The notes under the pieces are model-generated. The model searched no databases and was not told the origin of the DNA. It saw only the letters and a list, made by a program, of their open reading frames with translations. From contig JAZRFV010000080.1 of the NCBI GenBank assembly GCA_045643825.1, positions 1-21,652 of the forward strand: a DNA stretch of 21,652 nucleotides, given 5' to 3'. This DNA is from Scatosoma sp045643825. GTDB lineage: Bacteria; Bacillota; Clostridia; Christensenellales; Borkfalkiaceae. Made by a program: the position numbers and the translations under genes. Below, piece after piece: positions 15,101-21,652 of the stretch; within the stretch, counting starts at the first letter, position 1, and the number at the start of each line of letters is the position of its first letter.

Positions 15101-17329
15101 ATGAGAATTTTACGGAAACTATTTAAATTTTTATTTTTACTGCTCTTAATCCTTGCCTGCATTGGGGTTGGGTATTATTTTATCGCGACAAAAACCACCG
15201 TTTTGCAACCTGAAAAGCTGACCTTGAACGAGCATACCGTGGTCATATACGATAAATACGGCGAGGAAGTGCAAAATACAGCCTCGTTTTTTCATAAACA
15301 AGCGGTTAAATTTGACCATATTTCAAAACACGTCTTAAATGCCGTCGTTAGCACGGAGGATAAACGTTTTTACAAGCATAACGGCTTTGACGGAAGGCGA
15401 ATTGCAAAAGCCTTGCTAAATAACTTAAAATCAAAGTCCTTCAAAGAGGGCGCCTCCACCATATCCCAACAGCTCATCAAAAATACGCACCTTTCCCAAG
15501 AGAAAACCATACAACGAAAGCTGAAGGAATGGAAATTGACCAGAAAACTTGAGAAAAACTACACAAAAGCGGAAATTTTAGAAAAATACCTAAATACCAT
15601 CTATTTTGGGCATAGTTGCTTCGGTATCCGTGCCGCCGCGGAGTTCTATTTTAACAAAAGTCCAAGCGATTTATCCTTGGCGGATGCGGCTGTGTTAGCC
15701 GCTTTAATCAAGTCCCCTAACAATTATTCCCCCTTTCGCAATCCCGAACAATGCTTAAGGCGGAAAGGTGTTGTCCTTGCGTTAATGCAGAAAAACGGCT
15801 ATATTTCCGAAGCGGAGCGAAAAGAAGCTATGCTCGTCCCCTTACCCGATGCCCCCTCCACAAAAAATCAAGCAAACGGATACCTTGCCCTTGCTTTTGA
15901 CGAGGTAGAAGAACTTGCGAAAGAAAAGCATTTTCGTTTGGGTGGAAATATCCGTATTTATACCGAATTAGAGCCTGCTTTACAAGAACAGTTAAACGAT
16001 ATTTCCTCGCAGGTAACCGATTGTGATAAAACGATGCTGGTGCTAGATGCCGAGACAAAGCGCTTTAAAGCCGCATTTTCTACCGTTGGGAACGCCGTAA
16101 GATTGCCTGGTTCCCTCATAAAACCGCTTTTGGTATACGCACCTGCCTTGGAGGAAAATCTCATTTCACCCGTAACACCGATCTTGGATGAAAAAGTGAA
16201 TTACGGCGGATATTCCCCCGAAAACTATAACGGAAAATACCACGGGTATGTCAGCGCGAGAGAAAGCCTTGCACAAAGCCTAAATATCCCTGCCGTAAAA
16301 TTATTACAAGCCCTTGGCGTGGAAAAGGGGGTAAGCTATCTTGAAAAGGTTGGTTTGCACATTCCCCAAGAGGATTATTCGCTCGCATTGGCACTTGGCG
16401 GTATGAAAAACGGGTTTACCCTACGGGATATAATCACCTCGTATGCTTGTATTCAAAATGGCGGAATATTTACCCCTGCGGCCTTTGTAAAGGAAATCCG
16501 TATCAACGACGTTTGTGTATATATGCATAAGCCCATCAGTACAAAGGTTTTCAGCAAAGAAAGCGCCTATCTCCTCACGGATATGCTGCAAACCGCCGTC
16601 AAAGAAGGTACGGCAAAAAAACTGCGAGGTCTTCCTTACCAAATCACCGCCAAGACAGGCACGGTGGGAACAGAGAAAGGAAACACGGATGCGTACGCCC
16701 TTTCCTACACCACAAGAGATATCGCCGCCGTATGGCTGGGAAATGCGGATAATAGATATATCGAGCATACGGGTGGAGGCTTGCCTTGTAGCTTACTGCG
16801 TGAAATTAACGAAGCAATATCCTCGGAATATACCGCAAAAAACGTTGTGATTTCCCCCTTTGAAAGACCAACGGAAGTTGTAGAAATTTCCCTCGACAAA
16901 CAAAGCTATTACGACACGCATACTACACTGCTTGCGGACGATAATTCCCCGCCCGAATACCGATTTAGCGAGCTGTTTAAAAAGAGTGCCGTACCCACGA
17001 AAAAGTCTGATTTTTTCAGCAGTCCAAGCATTTCCGCCCCTACCATTTCGCTTACTTCTAACGGGGTAAAAATCACCTTCCAAGCGCAAACGCCTACCCT
17101 ATACAAATACCGTATTGAACGATATGATTATATCACGCATACTACCGTTTATGAGGGGGATTTTACACCTGAAATCATCGATACGGACATTGCGGAAAAC
17201 AAACGATATCAATACACCGTCACCCCTATTTATGCCGATAAAAAAGGCAAAGCAATACCGCTACCCGAGATATCCGTTGGACTACTTCCCAAGGATAAAA
17301 TAGCGGAAAAGGAATGGTGGAAATATTAA
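15101..17329 (+). CDS. Class A penicillin-binding protein (PBP1A-like)
   Basis: Bifunctional enzyme that polymerises lipid II and cross-links peptidoglycan at the outer face of the membrane. The 742-aa product has a short basic N-terminus and one membrane anchor (about 8-29). The GT51 transglycosylase domain shows STEDKRFYKHNG with catalytic E86, GASTISQQ (117-124) and RKLKEW. The transpeptidase domain has the serine nucleophile in S338-L-I-K341, S393-L-N395 and K518-T-G520. A Ser/Pro linker and a fibronectin-III-like module (about 650-730) end the protein. All catalytic motifs are intact. The start codon has no recognisable Shine-Dalgarno sequence, and the upstream bases lie in an inverted repeat. 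Monocistronic, with a terminator just behind it. Confidence 0.95.
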   Translation: MRILRKLFKFLFLLLLILACIGVGYYFIATKTTVLQPEKLTLNEHTVVIYDKYGEEVQNTASFFHKQAVKFDHISKHVLNAVVSTEDKRFYKHNGFDGRRIAKALLNNLKSKSFKEGASTISQQLIKNTHLSQEKTIQRKLKEWKLTRKLEKNYTKAEILEKYLNTIYFGHSCFGIRAAAEFYFNKSPSDLSLADAAVLAALIKSPNNYSPFRNPEQCLRRKGVVLALMQKNGYISEAERKEAMLVPLPDAPSTKNQANGYLALAFDEVEELAKEKHFRLGGNIRIYTELEPALQEQLNDISSQVTDCDKTMLVLDAETKRFKAAFSTVGNAVRLPGSLIKPLLVYAPALEENLISPVTPILDEKVNYGGYSPENYNGKYHGYVSARESLAQSLNIPAVKLLQALGVEKGVSYLEKVGLHIPQEDYSLALALGGMKNGFTLRDIITSYACIQNGGIFTPAAFVKEIRINDVCVYMHKPISTKVFSKESAYLLTDMLQTAVKEGTAKKLRGLPYQITAKTGTVGTEKGNTDAYALSYTTRDIAAVWLGNADNRYIEHTGGGLPCSLLREINEAISSEYTAKNVVISPFERPTEVVEISLDKQSYYDTHTTLLADDNSPPEYRFSELFKKSAVPTKKSDFFSSPSISAPTISLTSNGVKITFQAQTPTLYKYRIERYDYITHTTVYEGDFTPEIIDTDIAENKRYQYTVTPIYADKKGKAIPLPEISVGLLPKDKIAEKEWWKY

Positions 17330-17365
17330 AACCCCGTGCATTTACGCACGGGGTTTCCCTTTTTT
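17329..17365. terminator. Bidirectional terminator between PBP and thiI
   Basis: Perfect 11-bp stem AAACCCCGTGC (17329-17339) / GCACGGGGTTT (17346-17356) around ATTTAC, then CCC and a T-run (17360-17365). It abuts the PBP stop codon and sits eight bases beyond the convergent thiI stop; the minus-strand side has only a short T-run, so it is stronger for the PBP gene. Confidence 0.87.
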
Positions 17366-17373
17366 ATCTTATA

Positions 17374-18531
17374 TTACAATTTAATTTTTTCAACCGATTC
17401 AAACGCTTCCGCGATCAAACCTTCTACGTCAAGCTTTGCTTCCTCTTTCAAGATTTCCGACAATTTCGGACGAATTGCAGGGAAGTCGGGCAAGAACACC
17501 GTACAGCAATCCTCAAAAGGTAAAATCGACGTTTCGTACGCCCCCATCTTAATGGAACGATCGATAATTTCATTCTTATCAAAACCAACGCAGGGACGAA
17601 GCACAGGCAACTGCTCTACAACGGAGTTCGACGAGGTCATGCCCTCAATCGTTTGGCTGGCAACCTGGCCAAGGCTTTCACCCGTAATCAAGCATTGTGC
17701 CCCAATGCGTTGTGCGTGTCTTTCCGCAATACGGTACATAAAGCGACGAAGCAAGGTAATCATAAGCTCCGCCTTGCACTTTTCGTGGATTGCTTCTTGG
17801 ATATGGGTTACCTTAACCGTGTACAAATTGGTCCCGCAGGTATACTCCGACAAGATTTTTGCCAAATCCACCACCTTTTCCTTCGCCTGCATATTGGTGT
17901 AAGGATAGCTGTGGAAATGCAAACAATCCACCTTCAAGCCACGTTTTGCCATCATGTGACCTGCAACAGGGCTGTCAATACCACCCGACAAAAGCAATAA
18001 GCCTTTACCTGCCGTACCTACGGGCATACCGTTTGCACCTTCAATAAACTCGCCAAAGACAAGCGCCTTGCCGTTTTCACGAATATCTACCTGCACGGTA
18101 AAGGAAGGCTTGTGCACGTCCACCTTCAAAGCACCTTTTGCGTAGTCAAGCAACAAACCACCAAGCGTTTTGCTGATTTCTACCGAGGTTAAGGGGTATT
18201 TTTTATCTCCACGGTGAGATTCTACTTTGAAAGTCCCTTCCGCGCGAGCAACAAGCTTCGCTGCCTCAAAAATAGAATCCATATCCGACGAAGTTTCGTA
18301 AGCAACGCTCATCGTATGCAAACCGAATACTTTCTTCAATTTCTCAACGATTTCTTCCGTCTCATATTCGGGGAAGTTTTGCACCAAATATCTACCGCTG
18401 TTTTTTACAAGCTCTGCGTCAAAGCCTTCTAAAGCTCGTCTTAAATTCGTTTCAAAGGCTCTTTCAAAGAAGCCTCTATTTTTACCCTTTAAATAAATTT
18501 CCGAATATCGGATAATGATAACTCTTTCCAT
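17374..18531 (-). CDS. thiI: tRNA 4-thiouridine synthase (ThiI)
   Basis: Adenylates U8 of tRNA and replaces its oxygen with sulfur, giving 4-thiouridine; in some organisms it also helps thiamine thiazole synthesis. The 385-aa product has an N-terminal ferredoxin-like region, a THUMP domain (about 55-165), and the PP-loop SGGIDS (182-187) of the ATP-pyrophosphatase domain. The EDCCTVF motif near the C-terminus carries conserved cysteines. It lacks the rhodanese domain of the E. coli enzyme, as in Bacillus, where sulfur comes from a dedicated desulfurase, NifZ. Such a gene lies 10 bases upstream in the same operon. The site AGAGGAAA precedes the ATG. Confidence 0.96.
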   Translation of the reverse strand: MERVIIIRYSEIYLKGKNRGFFERAFETNLRRALEGFDAELVKNSGRYLVQNFPEYETEEIVEKLKKVFGLHTMSVAYETSSDMDSIFEAAKLVARAEGTFKVESHRGDKKYPLTSVEISKTLGGLLLDYAKGALKVDVHKPSFTVQVDIRENGKALVFGEFIEGANGMPVGTAGKGLLLLSGGIDSPVAGHMMAKRGLKVDCLHFHSYPYTNMQAKEKVVDLAKILSEYTCGTNLYTVKVTHIQEAIHEKCKAELMITLLRRFMYRIAERHAQRIGAQCLITGESLGQVASQTIEGMTSSNSVVEQLPVLRPCVGFDKNEIIDRSIKMGAYETSILPFEDCCTVFLPDFPAIRPKLSEILKEEAKLDVEGLIAEAFESVEKIKL

Positions 18532-18541
18532 AGTATTTCCT

Positions 18542-19672
18542 CTATTTCATTTTTTTCGCAAGCTCGAGACCGACCTCGTTTAAGATTGCCGCCGCCTGCA
18601 CGATTTCTTCTTCCGTCGTTTGCGGGGAAAAGCTTAATCGCAACACGCCATCCGCCGTTTTTTCATCGTAACCGCACGCCAAAATCACCTTACTGTAACG
18701 ATTTTTTGCATTTGACGAGCACGCCGAACCCGTACCGATGATTAAGCCCTTATCGTTTGCCATGTGTAAAAGGATTTCGCCACGCAAACCAGGTGCCGCC
18801 ACACTCAATATGTAGGGCGTAGCGTTTTCCGACGACAAACGGGTATATACGCCCTTATCAAGCAACGCCCAAAGCTGTTCACGATAGCCCTTCAACCGTT
18901 CGTAATCCGCCTTAAAGGTAGCAAATTTCTCTTCTGCGGCATACTGGAAATGCTGGATACCAAACACGTTTTCCGTACCGCTTCTTCGACCGCCTTCTTG
19001 ACCGCCGCCGATAAGATACGGAGGTAATTGCAGGGTTTTACGCTTAATCAACGCACCTACCCCTTTCAACCCACCGATTTTATGGGCACTAACCGAGTAC
19101 AAATCCACCTCTTTAGCAAGCTTAAACGGGATTTTCCCGTACGCCTGCACACCATCACTGTGGAAGATAACACGGGGATTTTTTTGTTTTACAAGCTTTG
19201 CAATAGCATTGATATCGTTGATTGCGCCAATTTCATTGTTTACGTGCATCACGGATACAAACGAAGTCTTTTCGTCCACCAAATCAAGCAACGCCTTTAC
19301 GTTTACCCTGCCATCCTTTTCCAAGGGGGCAAAACGAGGCTCGGCAACGCCACGATTTTTCAGCTCGTGAAAAGCCGCACTCACCGCCGAATGCTCGCCT
19401 ACTGTCGTTACCGCATTCCCTCTTTTTGCAAAAGAGAAAATTGCTTGGTTGTCCGATTCCGTACCACAGGAGGTGAAAACCAACTCAAACGCCGTTTCAT
19501 CCGCCACCTTTGAAAGCAAAACGGAGCGTGCTTTTTTCAGCTCGCCCTGTAATGCAAAACCCTCGTTATACATACCCGAGGGGTTATGAAATTTTTCCGT
19601 TACGTATGCGGTCGCACGCTCAAACGCCGTCAAAGAGGGCTTTGTCGTTGCCGCATTATCTAAATAAATCAT
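18542..19672 (-). CDS. Cysteine desulfurase, NifZ-type partner of ThiI
   Basis: PLP enzyme that takes sulfur from cysteine as a protein persulfide. The 376-aa product shows YLDNAATT at the N-terminus, H94 in GEHSA, the PLP lysine K198 in SAHKIGG and the sulfur-carrying C318 in GSACSS, on a mobile loop. Placement directly before a rhodanese-less thiI points to NifZ function, feeding 4-thiouridine synthesis rather than general Fe-S assembly; no iscU or sufU is next to it. It overlaps the preceding membrane-protein gene by four bases (ATGA) and has only a weak ribosome-binding site, so translation is probably coupled. A general IscS/SufS role cannot be excluded. Confidence 0.93.
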   Translation of the reverse strand: MIYLDNAATTKPSLTAFERATAYVTEKFHNPSGMYNEGFALQGELKKARSVLLSKVADETAFELVFTSCGTESDNQAIFSFAKRGNAVTTVGEHSAVSAAFHELKNRGVAEPRFAPLEKDGRVNVKALLDLVDEKTSFVSVMHVNNEIGAINDINAIAKLVKQKNPRVIFHSDGVQAYGKIPFKLAKEVDLYSVSAHKIGGLKGVGALIKRKTLQLPPYLIGGGQEGGRRSGTENVFGIQHFQYAAEEKFATFKADYERLKGYREQLWALLDKGVYTRLSSENATPYILSVAAPGLRGEILLHMANDKGLIIGTGSACSSNAKNRYSKVILACGYDEKTADGVLRLSFSPQTTEEEIVQAAAILNEVGLELAKKMK

Positions 19673-20265
19673 GCGTTTGCCTGCTTCTTTTCTTGTGAAA
19701 CGTAATCGCTGTCCAGTTTATTACGTCTTGCAAATTTCAAAATGTTCATCAATAAAAGCTCTCTACATTCTAACACAAACAGCTTTTTGCCGTTATATTC
19801 CGCCAAAATGTACATAAAGAACTTTCCTTCCGCCGCCATATCGTTCGAGGTGCAAAATACCGTCTTTACGTTGGGATCCCCTCTAAAACGATCGAAGGCA
19901 GGATTGTCCACGTCACCGAACTGAATCATATCCTCGCAATCGATACGAGCAATAAGTTTTCTTTTATTAACGTTGATAACCTTGGATATACGCAATTCGC
20001 CCGATACAAACACATAATCGTAGCTAACGTTTACACGTGCCTTTAACATACGCAACAGCACCCACGCACCAACGAGCCAAATAAAGATAAAGCCCCAAAC
20101 GATCCAATCGCCAACCGAAGTAACGTTTACAAAATTAAAGCCAAACACCACCCAGAAAATCCACAAAAACAAGAACGTTGTGGAAAATATCGTGATAATA
20201 TTATATTTTTTTTGCTTTTTCGCCGAATTATGCACCAGCGCGCTTTCTTCGTACAAAACGTCCAT
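19669..20265 (-). CDS. DUF6106-like two-helix membrane protein
   Basis: A 198-aa protein of unknown function. After a charged N-terminus, two hydrophobic segments (about 22-43 and 51-71) form a likely hairpin in the membrane. A mostly cytosolic C-terminal region follows, with SYDYVFVSGELRISKVI and KRKLIARIDCED, which resembles the DUF6106 family of Clostridia as I remember it (no search done). The ATG at 20265 is chosen over an in-frame ATG at 20313 because AAGGAG precedes it closely and the earlier start would lie inside dapF. It follows dapF by 10 bases and overlaps the desulfurase gene by four bases, so it is tightly embedded in this operon. Confidence 0.75.
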   Translation of the reverse strand: MDVLYEESALVHNSAKKQKKYNIITIFSTTFLFLWIFWVVFGFNFVNVTSVGDWIVWGFIFIWLVGAWVLLRMLKARVNVSYDYVFVSGELRISKVINVNKRKLIARIDCEDMIQFGDVDNPAFDRFRGDPNVKTVFCTSNDMAAEGKFFMYILAEYNGKKLFVLECRELLLMNILKFARRNKLDSDYVSQEKKQANA

Positions 20266-20275
20266 TATAAACTCC

Positions 20276-21652
20276 TTAAATTTCAAGCATACCTTCGTAT
20301 ACGGTCTTAACACTACCCAACAATTCGACGTCGCCGTCCGAATGGTAGTTTACCGTCAAATCGCCACCACGCAATTTTACCGTTACGTTGGTATCCTTTT
20401 CACAATAACCTGCAAGCACAGCCGCAACAACCGCCGCACACGCACCCGAACCACAAGCCCACGTTTCACCGCAACCACGTTCCCATACGCGCATCTTAAT
20501 GGTTACTTTATTTACCACACGAACGAATTCCGTATTGATCCCGTTGGGGAAGTATTCGCAGTTTTCAAACTCCGAGCCAATCGATTTCACGTTGACTGCC
20601 TCTACCTTATCGCTGAAGATAACGCAATGAGGGTTGCCAAGGTTTACAAGGGTTACCTTATAATCGATACCGCCAACGTTGATAATTTTACCAACGATTT
20701 GTTCTTCGTCGAATACGGAAGGAATTTGCTTGCCTGCAAGTGCAACTTTACCAAGATTTACACTCGCGCTGTTTACCTTACCGCTGAAGGAATACACCTT
20801 TACGTCCAAAACGGATTTTGCCATCTCAATCTTCATCTCCGTTTTGTTGACGATGCCCTTTTCGTAGAGGTATTTACCGATACAACGAATTGCGTTGCCG
20901 CCCATAGGTGCTTCTACGCCATCGCCGTTGAATACGCGAAGCTTCGCATCCGCTACGTCCGATTTTTCAATCAACGCGATACCATCACCACCAATCCCGT
21001 AATGAGGCAATACGTAGTTTACCGCAATCGATTCCGGACAAGTGATTTTACCATCACGATTATCAAATACGATATAGTCGTTACCACAAGATTGCATCTT
21101 GGTAAAGTGCAACTTCAATTTTTCCGTTCTTAAAGCGTTGATATCTACAAGCTCGGTATTATCTTCGGTGAACTTACTTGCGATAATGTCCGCAAGTGCA
21201 TTTGCCGTATCCAACGCCGTCAATACGGTGATACCAAGCAGGATTGCATGGTGGTGCAAACGAATGAAGTCGTTGATCGATTCCATATCCGTTTTACCCG
21301 TATACACAATGTAGGAGATTTTACCTTCCTCCATCAGCTTGATAACCGTATCGGTTGCGGACAATCTATCCACCACCGTACAATCGAAGCCGAGGTCGGT
21401 GATAACCTTCGCAGTACCCTTCGTTGCGTACATGGTACAACCCAAATCGCCAAATTTCTTCGCAATCGTCAAAACGTCCAGCTTATCCTGATCGTTTACC
21501 GTCATATATACGCCAACGGGCTTACGCTCCGTAGGATGGCACATATTGAAGCCTGCCGATACAAGCCCCTTGAACATTGCTTCTTCAATCGTTTTACCGA
21601 TACCCAAAACTTCACCCGTCGATTTCATTTGCGGGCCAAGCTGAGAGTTTAC
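20276..21652 (-). CDS. CarB C-terminus fused to diaminopimelate epimerase (DapF), partial
   Basis: Open to the window edge. The upstream part (21652 to about 21170) is the MGS-like regulatory domain of carbamoyl-phosphate synthase large subunit: QLGPQMKSTGEVLGIGK, YATKGTAKV and LDTANALADI. The frame continues without a stop through a short linker into a DapF of about 280 residues, beginning near LKLHFTKMQSCGNDYIVF. DapF landmarks are GIGGDGI, FNGDG, GNPHC, and ERGCGETWACGSGACAA with the second catalytic cysteine (codon 20453-20455). The first catalytic cysteine is replaced: MGGNAIRC stands where MCGNAIRC is usual (Gly codon 20900-20902). CarB makes carbamoyl phosphate for pyrimidines and arginine; DapF makes meso-diaminopimelate. 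A TTG at 21118 could serve as an internal DapF start but has a weak site. Confidence 0.9.
   Translation of the reverse strand, partial: VNSQLGPQMKSTGEVLGIGKTIEEAMFKGLVSAGFNMCHPTERKPVGVYMTVNDQDKLDVLTIAKKFGDLGCTMYATKGTAKVITDLGFDCTVVDRLSATDTVIKLMEEGKISYIVYTGKTDMESINDFIRLHHHAILLGITVLTALDTANALADIIASKFTEDNTELVDINALRTEKLKLHFTKMQSCGNDYIVFDNRDGKITCPESIAVNYVLPHYGIGGDGIALIEKSDVADAKLRVFNGDGVEAPMGGNAIRCIGKYLYEKGIVNKTEMKIEMAKSVLDVKVYSFSGKVNSASVNLGKVALAGKQIPSVFDEEQIVGKIINVGGIDYKVTLVNLGNPHCVIFSDKVEAVNVKSIGSEFENCEYFPNGINTEFVRVVNKVTIKMRVWERGCGETWACGSGACAAVVAAVLAGYCEKDTNVTVKLRGGDLTVNYHSDGDVELLGSVKTVYEGMLEI

Noticed and set aside
20276..21118. DapF as a separate gene starting at TTG 21118
   Set aside because: There is no stop codon between the CarB domain and DapF, and the site before the TTG is weak. 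Internal initiation is possible but a fused product is the simpler reading.

Overview
The window comes from a low- to moderate-G+C Bacillota chromosome, most likely an anaerobic gut-type Clostridia. Evidence: Clostridia-style protein sequences (the CarB tail, the DapF opening, the 561-aa ArgS, a ThiI without a rhodanese domain paired with its own cysteine desulfurase), strong AGGAGG-type ribosome-binding sites, TTGNNN-N17-TATAAT promoters, and a C_GCAxxG_C_C family protein. Most of it is ordinary housekeeping DNA. There is no CRISPR array, rRNA, prophage or intact insertion sequence.

Layout. 1-130 (+): the 3' part of tRNA-Lys(TTT) and a complete tRNA-Lys(CTT). 131-458: no gene, but a tandemly duplicated tRNA-tail/terminator/stem-loop cassette. 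459-2144 (-): argS, diverging from ychF (2299-3414, +); each has a good promoter and terminator. 3416-4672 (-): a truncated fragment of a phage/ICE-type polyvalent protein lying directly behind, and in frame with, a C_GCAxxG_C_C gene (4673-5131, -). 5298-6656 (+): mtnN and ung. 6700-14928 (-): a tight miaB-mutS-mutL-miaA-ynbB-like operon in which mutS/mutL and mutL/miaA overlap at TAATG and TGATG. 15101-17329 (+): a class A penicillin-binding protein, diverging from miaB across a region rich in inverted repeats. 17374-21652 (-): the end of a carB-dapF fusion, a small DUF6106-like membrane protein, a NifZ-type cysteine desulfurase and thiI.

How the genes fit together. tRNA function is a recurring theme: lysine tRNAs, ArgS, the MiaA/MiaB pathway to ms2i6A at A37, and NifZ/ThiI for 4-thiouridine at U8. 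MutS, MutL and Ung cover mismatch and uracil repair. PBP1A-like and DapF belong to cell-wall synthesis. MtnN recycles methylthioadenosine and SAH, products that MiaB-type SAM chemistry also feeds.

The points most worth a second look are: (1) the C-terminal MGS-like domain of carbamoyl-phosphate synthase large subunit runs in frame, with no stop, into a full-length diaminopimelate epimerase; (2) that epimerase has glycine where the first catalytic cysteine is expected; (3) the mobile-element fragment is cut off at both ends; (4) the tandem cassette downstream of the lysine tRNAs; (5) the dyads in the miaB/PBP divergent region.
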